From Lumbricus terrestris (lineage: Eukaryota > Annelida > Clitellata > Crassiclitellata > Lumbricidae): a DNA stretch of 64,000 nt. The stretch covers positions 27,663,400 to 27,727,399 of the forward strand of contig OX457041.1 of the NCBI GenBank assembly GCA_949752735.1, in the 5' to 3' direction. The notes beneath the pieces are model-generated. The model was not told where the DNA came from, ran no database searches, and saw only the letters and a program-made list of their open reading frames with translations. Within the stretch, counting starts at the first letter, position 1. The number at the start of each line of letters is the position of its first letter. A program made the translations under genes and the position numbers. Below are positions 1 to 11,996 of the stretch, one piece after another.

Positions 1-575
1 TCTCAAGACTATTTTTACTTATGCCTAAGCCATCCACATGTATCAAACTCTCAAATAAAACCTTTGTAAAGTTCTGATATGCTGCCTCTAAATTTTTATT
101 CATCTGAATACTGATTTTTCCCCAGAATGGTAGGAAATTTCTATGACACATCGTCAGTATTCCACCCTCATTTTATCCATCCCTGGATTGCTGGAAAATG
201 AGTTCTTGTTAATCATGGGGGTAAACCTGAACATATATGTATACAAAAATAAAATAACACTAATAATAGTAATAATAATAATAATATTATTATTACTATT
301 ATTATTATTATTATTATAAAAAGAAATGCCCTGAAGTCTTTCATGAAGTGAACATTTTGCTATGCTAAACTTTTAATGACCGTTCCATACCGCCCTGGTG
401 TGACAAGAAAGTCTTACACAATGGACACGAATGCGATGTAGCTACTGAGTACCACCCAACAGTATGAGAATCGTAGAAAATAGCGGGGATGAGACGTTGA
501 TTTATGTGGACCGTTCATTGGAAAAAAATTCATACAAGGGAAGCAAATTAGCTGTCTCAGCACATGCTATATGTT
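1..575. other. Non-coding flank with AT microsatellite
   Basis: No gene is seen. An (AAT/ATT)n tract occupies about 261-317. The stretch may include 3' UTR of the minus-strand candidate exon at 576-758; a possible ATTAAA signal on the minus strand lies near 372. Confidence 0.5.
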
Positions 576-758
576 TCAAATTTCTGAATCTTTTCCAACA
601 GTCTTAGAATGGCTAATGATCTCAACGCCATGTATTTCTGTGTCATTGCCAGCTGGACGAAGAACACAGGGTAATCTGGTCATTTCCTCATCACATGCTG
701 CCATAATGTAATATGGAAGCATTGCAATCTTGAACAGGTTTCCATGCACTCTGCAAGA
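576..758 (-). CDS. Candidate 3'-terminal coding exon, unrecognised protein
   Basis: On the minus strand an acceptor (ATGTTGCAG) precedes 60 codons and a TGA at 576. The reading looks protein-like, for example 'NLFKIAMLPYYIMAACDEEM' and 'GVEIISHSKTVGKDSEI'. It opens in phase 0, which is the phase in which the upstream exon at 3063-3406 ends, so it could be the last exon of that PAM2-motif gene. I recognise no domain. It could instead be a decayed transposon ORF. Linkage to the upstream exons is inference. Confidence 0.35.
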   Translation of the reverse strand, partial: SCRVHGNLFKIAMLPYYIMAACDEEMTRLPCVLRPAGNDTEIHGVEIISHSKTVGKDSEI

Positions 759-831
759 CTGCAACATGAGCATCCTTTCATTACCATGCCTTTATGTCAC
801 AAGGGGTTGAAGACTTGTCTAGATAGTAAGT

Positions 832-1103
832 TCAGGAACACATCAAATAAGTTTGCCGAAAGAGGTAAAATAAATAAGCATTTATCATAACAGTAGCTAT
901 GCACACTGCACAGGTTGTTAAGGTACTTCTATAATAATAGATAAGACATAGCAACACTTCTGGGTTTAGTACCTTCAGAACACATCTAATAAGGTTGGCA
1001 GAAGAGGTAACATATAAATAAACATTTACCATAACAGTAACTACGCACAGGTTGCTAAGGTACCTCTTTCATAATAGACCAGACATAGCAACACATCTGG
1101 GTG
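832..1103. repeat. Imperfect tandem duplication, about 140 bp unit
   Basis: The segment beginning CAGGAACACATCAAATAAG near 833 recurs, diverged, as CAGAACACATCTAATAAGG near 975. The shared order continues through GAGGTAA, ACAGTA, GCACAGGTTG and AAGGTAC to GACATAGCAACAC. Neither copy is coding. Confidence 0.7.
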
Positions 1104-1749
1104 TCTCTATGTACCGAGCTGTGTTTGTAAGACCTTCAGATCAGGATTTAATCTCTCATTATCATGCTCATGAAAGATTGATGATCATGCACTAGCTTCA
1201 TCTCTCCATCTCTCTTGCTTGTGAAAAACTTCTATTTGCTGTTTACAATCGTCAAGCGTGCCCTGTTTCGAGGTACAATGAAACCTTGATGCACTACGGC
1301 AACAGACATGTCCGCTCCCATCTCTCTCTCTCTCTGTCTATCTCTGTCTGTCTGTTTCTCTCACTCTGTCTCTTTCTGTCTCTCTCTCCTGTTGTCCGTG
1401 ACAACCATTGTTCGTGACTCAGGTAAATGTTGCGGCTCTTCTCACTGTTCAGGCCATGGAAGCCTTTAATGCACTACTTCAGTAGATGTGTCCAGCTTCA
1501 TTTTCTCTCTCATTGTACATGGCAACCATTATTCATGACTCAAGGGAGTCAAGACCCATGGAAGCCTTTGATACATCACCTCAATTGCTAAATAATTAAT
1601 GAGTCCTTCCGCTTCCTTCTGCATTTGCAAAAATGCATGTGTATTTTGTATTTGTACTTAGCAGAGCAAAGGTAAAATATTTAGCATCATAGACTACACA
1701 TTCGCACAAAGTAGGCTATACAATATACAGGTACATGTATAATGATGAG
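1104..1749. repeat. CT/TG-rich microsatellite and degenerate repeats
   Basis: A (TCTC/TGTC) tract spans about 1316-1392. The surrounding blocks CATGGAAGCCTTTAATGCAC and CATGGAAGCCTTTGATACAT (near 1455 and 1557), and the 'ACAACCATTGTTCGTGACTC' type block (near 1403 and 1529), show an older diverged repeat. No gene is seen. Confidence 0.55.
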
Positions 1750-2089
1750 CAGTGGCGTAGACAAGGGGGTTTTGGGGGGTTAAAAACCCCATTGGCCTAA
1801 GGAAAAAGTTTTTTAAAGGTTATTTATCCACTTAAATAAGAAAAAACAAATACAATTGCTTGTAGCAACAATTGTTTTTCATACTTTATTCCCTTTGTTA
1901 CTTTATTCCCTTTTTATTTACTATAATACTGTTGGGTTGGGGTCAGAAAGGGCATCAGGCCCGGCCATAAAACCCCCAAGCCGGTGAATAAGCGGGTCTC
2001 CCTGACGTGGCTTTTGTGGGCGCTGAGAAATTCTCGAAGATTTACATTACATTACAAGCCCCCATCATAAATTCCTGGCTACGCCACTG
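1750..2089. mobile_element. hAT-type MITE, intact ends
   Basis: The 340-bp element starts CAGTGGCGTAG and ends CTACGCCACTG, flanked by an exact 8-bp duplication ATGATGAG at 1742-1749 and 2090-2097. An 8-bp duplication and CA(G/A)..TG ends are typical of the hAT superfamily. No transposase is encoded. Two truncated relatives lie at 60793-61020 and about 61430-61619, both in introns of the DLG gene. Confidence 0.9.
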
Positions 2090-2108
2090 ATGATGAGCAC
2101 TATATACT

Positions 2109-2919
2109 GGTATCCTATCGATAAGGCGACTTCGAAAGGGCGACCATCAAAAGAGCGACTTCAAAAGGGCGCCGATTTTAAAGGCGACTGATCAAAAGAG
2201 CGACCATCAAAAGGGCGACCGATCTAAAGGGCGACCATCAAAAGGGCGACCTATTGGCTGAAATCGGTCGGTGAAAGACGGTAAAAAATACGCAAACAGG
2301 CTGTTTGTTTACTCTTTTGGGGCAATCTAAAGGGTGAACATCGAACGAACCATATCGATAATTAATTATTTATTTGGAAAAATTTATTTTGTATTAAATT
2401 ATATTAAATTAAAAAACACACAATATATATTAAACGTAACGAAAGTCTCTGCAAACTTCTCTACATTCTCAGCCTTACTCGCGAAATTACTTTCACATAA
2501 ATGCACTGCGCGTTGAAAATTGTTCATTTATATATAGAAGTCTAGCCATAGCGTTGGCCTGAATAAGCCTTTTTTCGTTTTTTTTCATGTAGGCCGACCG
2601 CTTTAATTGAACTAAAGAGTAAATACCGAACACTGACCATTCATAGTAGTTATGACAGATAGGCATAGGCTACCTAATCTTCAGTCGGTATTTCTCTTAC
2701 ATATACCGTCTTTCATCGACCCTTTTCATTGAACCACTGAGAACGTTCGATGTTCACCCTTTAGATTGCCCCAAAAGAGTAAACAAACAGCCTGTTTGCG
2801 TATTTTCTACCGTCTTTCACCGACCGATTTCAGCCAATAGGTCGCCCTTTTGATGGTCGCCCTTTAGATCGGTCGCCCTTTTGATGGTCGCTCTTTTGAT
2901 CAGTCGCCTTTAAAATCGG
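2109..2919. mobile_element. Foldback element A with tandem-repeat arms
   Basis: Two inverted arms of about 175 bp (2173-2347 and 2744-2920) match almost base for base. Their outer part is built of 14-16 bp units around the core ATCAAAAGGGCGACC. The inner part is unique sequence ending in the block at 2330-2347. TATATACT flanks the element at 2101-2108 and 2920-2927 and may be the target duplication. The 397-bp centre holds no convincing gene. This modular arm design is that described for sea-urchin TU and insect FB elements. Confidence 0.85.
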
Positions 2920-3062
2920 TATATACTTAGCTGGTAGACTCGTTAAGCCATACATGCTTAATGGGTGGATTTGACGGCATGCAATCTATCGGTTGCTTGT
3001 TATCGATGTTTCACATAAATTAATTATCATTTTAGTAGCAGACGTTATGAATAGCTACTCAC

Positions 3063-6000
3063 CTTGCTTTGTCCTCGATTCGCCTTTGGCAGTCTGTTAT
3101 GAACTGGAATGGCATGAAGTTGAGTCATGGTAGTGCCACTCCGGAGTAGCGACGGTGTGCCTTGACCAGATAAACAGTCTGGAGTGACCATCCAGATGTC
3201 ACTGCTAGGCTTGTTTGCAGGAAGTTGAAATGGACTGGTATACTGGACATCCCATGGGCTGAGGCCAGACGGTAGCATGTGAGGCTGTTGTAGAGTCCGA
3301 GTATCATGAATTTCCTGAGGATTGTAGAGCGGAGTGAATACTTGCGGATGACTACATCCACTGAACTCTCCATAAGGCATCTGTTGTGCTGGCACAAATG
3401 TGTTGTCTACAGGAAACAAAATACAAAGTGTGCAAATCTCGAGCACCAGTTGTAGCTGACTTGGTCCTCCTGACCTGCCAGATGTTAACTGGACTTCTCC
3501 AAGAGACAATGGTTACCGACTTACCGTTCGAGAAGCCAACAGTTGATACCCAGCCCATTATGACAACAGCCCAATAGAAGTCATTTAAGATTAAAAGGCA
3601 ATGTATTTTAAAAGATTGATCTTCAATCCTAGGCAGAATATGTGCAAATTATGTGAATTAAGGAAACGTTGTTTACACAAGAGTTCCTCTGTCACCAACT
3701 GGCAGAATCTGGTACTTGGAAAAGAGCCAGGAAGAAAACGTCAAGTCCTATGATGCAATAGGTGTGCATCAATGACCGAGGGATTCATCTACCACTACCT
3801 TTGAATCAGGGCTGGAAGTGGTTTGGAAAAGTTGCCGGTTCTGACTTTGGCAGAAGTGGATACAGAAATTTTCGAAGGGGGCCAAAAAAATTTTGGCCAT
3901 TAAATCTGATGACCTTTTTCTCTTAGTCGTTTTGTCGAAATCTCGGGCAGAAAGATAAAATGCTGGGTTTCTTATGCGATCAGGCGCTAAACAAGTGACC
4001 CGGCTGAAACCCGACCACAGCAGGTCATGAAAATCAATACCAGGTCTGGCAGGTCACAGACCCGGACTGGCCAGGCTCACTTTCAGCCCTGCTATGAATG
4101 GACAGGACATCACTGAAGTCAAAGCATAAATACATTGGCTCCCATTCCCACACCAGATCACATACCGGATCTCTGCCTTGGTTCAGGGCTCTCTTGTGGA
4201 TGTGGCCACGAGCTCAGCTGCTTTACCATGAACATCTAGCACTGTGGTTCTTTTTGCTGTTTTGGACATGATGAACTCCTTCCTCATTCCCTAGTCGCAG
4301 ATTTCTATAATGCAGAAACATGACTTTCCATTGCTAGCCCTGCAATTTGGGCTCTCGATGGCTCTAAGTCTAGTCCATAGAACCTTTGCAGCCATATTTT
4401 GCTCTAACCTTCAGACTGGACATTTTTCCTAAGATGAGGCTGGGTTGGGAATGCTCCTGAGTATCTGATTATCCAAGGATGCCATGCAAATCTCTAAACT
4501 TCCATGAAATAGAATCAATGAAAACTTAACAATTAACTGATGAGCTGCAGTGTTTAATTTTTCCAGTCACTTTTAGCACTGATTCTCATCATTAATGTGT
4601 CAAGGACAACATAACAGCAGAGACCCAAAAGTGTTCAGTAGGCAAACGTACAATTCATTCATTCAGAAATTCATATAGCTCCCTTCAAGAAAAAAGTTAC
4701 TCAGAGGCGCAATTAGATGAACCCCTAAAAAGACGGAAGGTGAATGTGCAATGTGCACCAATTGAAGTAGTCCATGGATAAAATTAATCCACTAAAGTAC
4801 TAACTAGTCTGCTTTCTCTTTACTGCTTCTTCCAGAACTGTATCAATTGTTACACCCAAACTGGAGCTAAATAAATTGATGAAATACGTACATACTCAAA
4901 GAACTAAGCCCCCAAAAAGCAGCTATGACAAAATAAGGAAATTCTTGCAAAATTATATTCAAAATCTTAGATATTTTAGCTTATGACACACTTTAAAAAG
5001 TTATAAGAGCTCAAATAAGAAAAATTACAAACTGTGATGATGATGCCAATGATGAACAAGACTGTGTTTAATACCTGAGTGGAATGTATTTTTGAGCCTA
5101 GTGGACTTGTTGGGGTCATACGAATACTCTGGCCTTCCGGGACCCTGCCAGGTTGCAGAAAGCCTGTAGAACAAGCATAAACACTGCTGTTGTTATTTGT
5201 AGCATGTCCAATGTTCCCCTTAACACTTACATCCATAATGACTAACAAATTACTATGATTCCACTCCACCTTATCTAACATCACCTTATCTCACTCACCT
5301 AACCTAAGTTGTCCAACATTCTCTTAACCTTCCTTTTAAAAAATATCTGCCATGACAGTCATTTTCAAAGATATGACAAATTATACTAACATAACACCTG
5401 TGATATATAATAATTATTATCTCACACATGCTGCAATGGAAGCATTCAATTTCTTTACTTTACAACCTTTAGTCAGTAATGAACAAATCCCAATGGTCCC
5501 AAACAAAGCCCAGCTCATCACAGGACTGTTGTTTACTTGCCAGCTCATGCCTGAACCAAATTGAACTCACATAAGCACAAATAACATGCCAGTGTTAGTG
5601 CATAATCTGCTTTTCAGGCTCCAAACTACAGTTGATGGACTACAGACAAAGAGCAGCACTGAACAGAAAACGGTGTCACACAAAGGTGAAGTATTTTTTA
5701 AATCATGACTAAATGCACAGACAGACCTGTTGAACTTCTTCATGTTTTTATATGCCGTCGAATTGACTACTGCAACTCACTATTTGCTCGGCTTCCCAAC
5801 ATACGCTTATCCTCACTTCAGTCAGTTATAAACTCGGCAGCCTCTTTCTCTACTCCCACATTTCTACAGGTCTACATGACTGATGTTCTACACTGGCTTC
5901 CTGTTGATTCTCGTATCCATTCAAGGTACTGCTCTTAGGCTCAAGAATTCAAAATGGACAAGCTCCTAAATATCTTTGTGACTTGATGCACAAACCCCTC

Positions 6001-8493
6001 TTCGATCTTGTGATCGACTTGATCTCCTAGTTCTCCGGGCAAGGACTACCATAGCCAAACACCACACCTTTGCCATTGTATGTCTTCCATGTGGAATGAC
6101 CTCTCTCCCACTATCTGTAGTAAAATCCTACTGGGGTGTCATCTTCAGCCCTTTGCTGCTTGAAGTCTTTCTTATTTCCTTTGGGCTGTCACGCACAGAG
6201 CACCTGTGAATAGCTAATACTGTAAGAGGTGCTTTATAAATGCTCATATGTACAATACAATCTCTACCTGTTTCATTTGAGTCTCAACTTAAACTTTCAC
6301 CTTTTCAAATGACTTTTTTACCATAGGCTGCCATCTGGTGTCATTTCAGTCTCAACTTAAACTTTCACCTTTTCAATTGACTTTTTTAACCATAGGCTGC
6401 CATCTGGTGTCATTTCAGTCTCAACTTAAACTTTCACCTTTTCAATTGACTTTTTAACCATAGGCTGCCATCTGGTGTCATTTCAGTCTCAACTTAAACC
6501 TTCACCTTTTCAATTGGCTTTTTTTGACCATAGGCTGCCATCTGGTGTCATTTCAGTCTCAACTTAAACCTTCACCTTTTCAATTGACTTTTTTAACCAT
6601 AGGCTGCCATCTGGTGTCATTTCAGTCTCAACTTAAACCTTCACCTTTTCAATTGACTTTTTTAACCATAGGCTGCCATCTGGTGTCATTTCAGTCTCAA
6701 CTTAAACCTTCACCTTTTCAATTGACTTTTTAACCATAGGCTGACTCTCTCTCTTTCAGCGAACTGACACTCCAGGAGACCATTAATTTTGACAAGCGGC
6801 ATCATTTCTGTTTGACACCGGTATGTGTATTGCGCGTTAGACGCCGGCACTATATAAATGGCTAATTATACGCTCACAGGCTAGGAGTCACAGATGCTGT
6901 CGAAGCAACCTGATACAGTCGTAGGTACGGCAGTTGCAAATCAATATGCAGAGTTATGAAATTGAATCAGGCTATGACAAAGGATTTGTTCAGCCGTATT
7001 CTAAATAAATGACAAGCAAACAGGGCATCAATCACGTAGAAAAAACACCTGAAGAGCTTCTCTGAAAAGGGGATAAAGATACTGCAGATACTGTACAGTG
7101 CATCATAATCAACGAAACAAGGTGTGCCAGCTTTCGCCTGAGATCATCCTCATGGAGGGTGGCGAAAAATAAGATAGCAGTCCCTTCATCATCACTGCAC
7201 ACTGCACATGCTTAAATTTGAGCCAAATTACGAGCTCTGTAACCTTAGTCTTTTCCATAAACAGAGACTATCAGAGATGTCACAGGACTTGTGAGGATCA
7301 GCATTTCAATGCTACAACAGCTGAGGTCTATGTCTTCTCACACAGGATGTGACTTGAGGGATAGGATTGGCCAACCATATGCTGAGGCAAAGAAAATGAA
7401 GTTGTTACAACTCCATGCCCAAAGACTCCATGCCCAAGGCTGCCTAAAGGCTGGCTTAATGTGCCTTCCTTAACTAATATAACCTGGAACTTCCACACTG
7501 TTGCCGTAATGTGTGAGGCCCATGCTCATCATGAAAGTGTTAAGCAAACTGTAGATTCCTAAGACACAATCACCCCCCCCCCCCCACACACACACCCGAA
7601 CAGACCCAGTCAAAATGTGTGATACTTCTGCAGCTAGAAGGCAGACGGGCTATACAGAAAAGGGAATCTCCAAAAGTAGAATTCAGTGTTGATCTAAATG
7701 ACTGAACTCAATGCAGCAGATAGAACCAGGCACAAAATTCTAAAGTTTTAGGTCAGAACAAAGAATAATGAAGAAAGTTGAAAACCCAGCACCATTCTGG
7801 CTCAGGGTAAAACAGTCAAAGCACATAGCAATTGTGAGTAACACATAATATTCAAGCGTCAAATCCACCACATCCTTGAAGTGCATTACACAGCAGAGAT
7901 AAAAATGTTGTGCACTTTGACTGTTTTACCACGAGTCAGAATGGTGCTTTCTTCGTTATTCTTTGCTTCTGCCCTAAGACTTTAGAATCGTGTGCTTGGT
8001 TCTGTCTGCTGGGTTGACTAGGCCTGCTGTGGTTAAGATCAACACCGTATTTTTTAAATTGGTAAACAAGTTTGTTACCCTTACTGTTGCTGCCATTATT
8101 ACATAATTGCATGCGTCCAAACAAGTCAGCCTTTTTACCTTCATGAATATTACTGAATAAGCATAGATATCTAAATTGTATGCCATCTGTACCTTTACCA
8201 TTTTAAATAAAGGTAAAGAAGTGTTACTGCTACCATTCATGTTTAATGCAGACATGAACATACCCAAGTGTGTTACCTTAACTTTTATCTTTCTAAACCC
8301 ATGTAGAAAACACGAAAAAGGCTACAGGAACTCACCTAGGACTAGCAGGTACTGTGAAAGGATAGCATGATGTTGCATACTGCGGTAGCCACTGGGTTTC
8401 CGTTATATGCGCTGGATGATCAAGTTTTGAGGCTTCGTCTATCCTAACATTACCCGGTACAAAGCTCTTGGCATCAATGGATAACTGCCTCAC
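3063..8493 (-). CDS. Unrecognised PAM2-motif protein, internal exons (partial gene)
   Basis: Three minus-strand exons are supported. Exon a is 8336-8493 (acceptor CTTGCTAG, donor GTGAGT). Exon b is 5075-5144 (donor GTATTA) and continues exon a in phase 2. Exon c is 3063-3406 (acceptor TTTCCTGTAG, donor GTGAGT). Exon a encodes 'RQLSIDAKSFVPGNVR', matching the PAM2 consensus (L, A, F and P at the conserved spacing) that binds the MLLE domain of poly(A)-binding protein. The rest is Pro/Ser/Gln-rich and looks disordered ('LPSGLSPWDVQYTSPF'). Exon b ends in phase 0 but exon c is open only from phase 1, so at least one exon of 3n+1 bases is missing between them. The start codon was not found. PAIP1-like or another PAM2 protein are guesses. 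The introns hold LINE fragments and the 69-bp minisatellite. Confidence 0.5.
4640..4740 (-). mobile_element. LINE 3'-end fragment
   Basis: ATTCATTCATTC is followed by 'TCATATAGCTCCCTTCAAG' and 'ACTCAGAGGCGC'. This is the same 3' terminus as the better-preserved LINE at 9107-9535, in the same orientation. Confidence 0.55.
5690..6250 (+). mobile_element. CR1/L2-like LINE, 3' end of reverse transcriptase
   Basis: Broken reading frames give 'ICRRIDYCNSLFARLP' and 'VLHWLPVDSRI', the conserved blocks after the catalytic region of CR1/L2/jockey-type reverse transcriptases. The copy ends with AGAGGTGCTTTATAAATGCTC, the terminus shared by other LINE remnants here. Stops and frameshifts show it is dead. 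Confidence 0.8.
6265..6743 (+). repeat. 69-bp minisatellite, about 7 copies
   Basis: Units recur at 6326, 6395, 6463, 6533, 6602, 6671 and 6739 (68-70 bp apart). Each contains GCTGCCATCTGGTGTC, TCAGTCTCAACTTAAAC and TCACCTTTTCAATTG. As 69 is a multiple of three, part stays open as a 23-residue repeat, but there is no sign that it is a gene. Confidence 0.92.
7565..7596. repeat. C-run and CA microsatellite
   Basis: A run of C followed by CACACACACA. It lies within the intron between exons a and b of the PAM2-motif gene. Confidence 0.8.
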
Positions 8494-11400
8494 CTAGCAA
8501 GAAATGCAACACCCAATCAGACATGAAAGATGCAACATAAGTAGCCACTTACATTGTTTATACACCATGAATTGAGAATAATGAACACCGACATTGCTGC
8601 AAAATAAACTATTCAAATATAAAAAACCTCAGTTGTTACTATATAGTGCCACCAATGAAATCTAAATTATTAATGCTCAATAATATTATTATTAAGTCTC
8701 TGTCAAAAATAAGTGACAGATATCATTCTGCAAAAATGATCTTGCCAATTTTTATGAAACTGATATTGCAAATTGGTGATTAAATGCAAACTGATGCTGC
8801 AATAAGTCATTTCCCAGGCAGTTAAACATTTCTAGAGGTGATATCCATTCATGTGTTGTGGCCAAAGAAGGACATTTTTCAAAACAAACAATACATTCAA
8901 ATATTATAATTTGAGCACATCCATAATTATTTAACTAAAATTATCTTTTTAGTATGGATTGAATTTTAGTATAATTGCCCAAACAATCTTCAATGTCCTT
9001 TTTCCCACCGACAGTGTAATGTAACAAAATTCAGACTTAGATTGCCTACTTGTGGCCCTACAAGAGACCATTGACCATACAGTACGGGTGGCAAATGTTT
9101 TAATTCATTCATTCATTCATTCATTCGGACATTTATATAGCGCTCCTTCAAGAAAAACTACTCAGAAGCGCTCCCAACTCCAGCGCGCACAAAAAGAACA
9201 GTTTTAAGTTTAGTAAGGAAGGATCCTGGTAGAGTCCCAGGGTGTAGGCGTAGCTCAAAAGGAAGGCCATTCCAGACCACTGGTCCAACCACAGAAAAGG
9301 CTCGATCCTTCATGGTAGTAGTACGAGCAAAAGGAACTAAGAGGACTCCCCTATCAGCAGAGCGTAGCTGACGACGTCCTTGGATACCCAATGTAGAGCT
9401 GCATAGCTCACGGAGGTAAGTTGGGGCAAGGCCCTGACAACATCGCCATACCAATGCAGCTACCCTGAACTCGATACGCTGGCGAATAGGGAGCCAGTGA
9501 AGATAATGGTGCACGGCTGCACGCCATCAATTAAACTTGTATGAAATTGTGTGATGTAATTACACAGCTTTCGTACTATGCTATATTCATTAAATATCCC
9601 ATTAATATCATTTCAAAGTTTATCTCAATCATAAACTATGATAAAAGAACATTATCTAGAATAGGACTATAAGAATTCAATTTCAATCAAATCTACCAGC
9701 ATTCGAGAGCATTAAAATTTAACAATTGCTCGCATGCATGCCAATGTGAGTCACAGTCAACTTATTTTTATTGAGTAAATTGTGCATATTGATATTGTAT
9801 GCATAAATAACCATGTAGCCTAAACGATCAGGTCAAATCTAGGCCTACTGGAATTTGTTTGCGACAATCAACAATACTTTCACTCACTGACCACCATAAC
9901 TTCAACAAAATTTACCGATAAAACAAGTTTAAAGCAATGTGGGAGAAATTTGCTGACAAGTAATTTGGCCATTTGAAGCATTGGCACAACAAAGTGTGGT
10001 TAGGTAATAATAATCTCAAAATCTTTAGAGCACAACTCAAAAGCCGAGCGTAGGGCATTCGCTTATTCACGAGCGCTGTGTCTAGTCAGAAGGGTTGTCC
10101 AAAAGCCTTGAAAGTTACGGCATTTAAATACACGACACCACACCATCCGCCCAAACACACTGCCTTATTTACCTTGGCCTGTGTAATATCCGTGCTTATC
10201 CCGTTCGCCATTTTACTAATTGGTCGTCACATGAAATCCTTCTGCAACGATATCCATAGTCATCCAAACGATAGACGCTTGCCCATTTGGTTCAAAGAGT
10301 GGTTAATACATAAATTAGCTCTTCCGAAAAACACTTTTGTGTGATCGATATGAATAAAACAAATCAAAGCAATCCAGCATCATTTAATGCAATTATCGCT
10401 CGGGCGTCTACCAATTTTCGTTGTTACGACCTTGAAGCACCGCTCGCATATAATATTTTTATTTACGCCCAAAACCCAGAAAATTGCCTAAATTGTACTT
10501 TCGTATTGGCCCTCCAAAGCATAACGATTTTTTAAACTTAACATAAATATTGCCTGAGTCGGCCAGCACGATTCGCTCACTATCAGTTAGACCTAGCGAC
10601 TGCTGCTGGGAGATTGTTTTGAATTTGTTGACGGCGTTGATATGGCAATGCGTGAAATGTACGGTAGGTTCCTCACACAGGCCGGCAGCTGGGCCGCCGT
10701 AAGACGTAGAGAGTCCGCGCCAGCAGTTAATTGCGCACGCGGGCAGACCACAGACCAATAGGTAAACCTATCGATTCCCTGTCGTCAATATTCCGCCAGC
10801 AACCGCTTTTGTCAATGAGGTCATTGTTTCAAGGCAGTGGTCCGCCCGTCGTGGGCTAGGAGATTTGCGACAAGGTCTCCATTTGGTGACTCGTCGCGTC
10901 GCGTCGTAGGCTATAGGCTAACGGCCTGCGCTATACCTAATTAGGCCTATGCCTAATCAAGGCTGAGACAAACCTTCTTCAAATTAGTGTTTCGGTCAAA
11001 ACGAACCTCTGCAGTGCGTTCCAGGTGTCGTTGAAGTAATTAAGACTTAATCTTTAGCCCTATTAAAAAGCACTTGAATCAAACGCGCAGCCCAATCGAA
11101 ACGAGCTTCCTAGTTTCTCATTAAATCTTCAAGGGCTTAACAGATTAAGTTCGTTGAGATGACAACAGCAAGCAAATCAGACGACAAAGGAGATCCCAGA
11201 TAAGAACGATAGGCCTATGCACCTATACTCACAGGTGGACTGGCGGAGACTTGATCGTTATATATAAGCAAAATCATTGTAGGGGCCTGTTAGGATAGGC
11301 CTATAGCCTGACCCAATAGGCCTAAGTTGCCTAACAGTTCATGATATCAACAACAACTCAAAACAATTATAATTTTGCAAATATTTCTCGGAAAAAATAA

Positions 11401-11996
11401 TCTTGAGGGACAGTTTCCTCTATAGGTGCCTGGGTTAAACACTGATTTAGGCGCACACAGTAAATGAGCTGGTAGGACCTATATATATTGCCTATAGCTG
11501 CAAGTTCACCAGTTAACATCGATAAAAATGTATTCATACATGTGCACATTGTGTAATTTTGCGTAGTATAGAGTCTACACAAGATCCCAGCACACGATCA
11601 CTCGACCAGGGCATACGAAATGATACGATTGAAGAGAGGCACTCAATTGCCCCCTCCCGGGAGAAGTTACACCTATGTTTTGACTCCTACCATTTGGTTT
11701 TTAACATATTTTTACACTAAGGTTTTAATTATACTAATGGTAATAAGGTAAAACTGAGTTAGAAATTTACATTTTAGAAGCCTTCATGAAAAATACACAT
11801 GTAGCCTACGTTCTTAATCGCCTGCTTATAACATTTTTCAAACCCTTAGCCTACTAGAAAATTTATAATGGCCGTGACCATTGTGCTAACTCAGCACCAC
11901 GCCTTTGGAATGATCTGCCTGCTGAGTTCCGATCCTTTTCAGTTCCTCCTCCGTCATTACTAATCACACCATCACCTTCCTCAGGCTCCTCTATCC
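8494..11996. other. Gene-poor upstream DNA with a CpG-rich patch
   Basis: Apart from the LINE at 9107-9535 and the LINE end from 11870, no gene is recognised. Between about 10590 and 10920 the base composition rises in GC and CpG (for example CGTCGCGTCGCGTCGTAGG). That could mark the promoter or first exon of the minus-strand PAM2-motif gene, but no TATA box or start codon could be tied to it. Confidence 0.35.
9107..9535 (-). mobile_element. CR1/L2-like LINE, reverse transcriptase C-terminus
   Basis: A 118-residue open stretch on the minus strand (9158-9514) reads 'LHWLPIRQRIEFRVAALVW', 'GLAPTYLRELC', 'RTTTMKDRAFSVVGPVVWNG' and ends 'FVRAGVGSASE'. This is the canonical C-terminus of this non-LTR retrotransposon group. 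The 3' end reads GGAGCGCTATATAAATG followed by a (GAAT)n tail on the minus strand. It is 5'-truncated and among the least decayed LINE copies here. Confidence 0.92.

Noticed and set aside
3125..3397. Alternative frame over exon c of the PAM2-motif gene
   Set aside because: It would be the phase-0 continuation of exon b but hits a stop inside; the other frame runs cleanly to a GTGAGT donor and reads as disordered protein.
10078..10344. 88-codon ORF with a hydrophobic stretch
   Set aside because: It has no ATG start, no recognisable family and no splice context; composition matches the flanking DNA.
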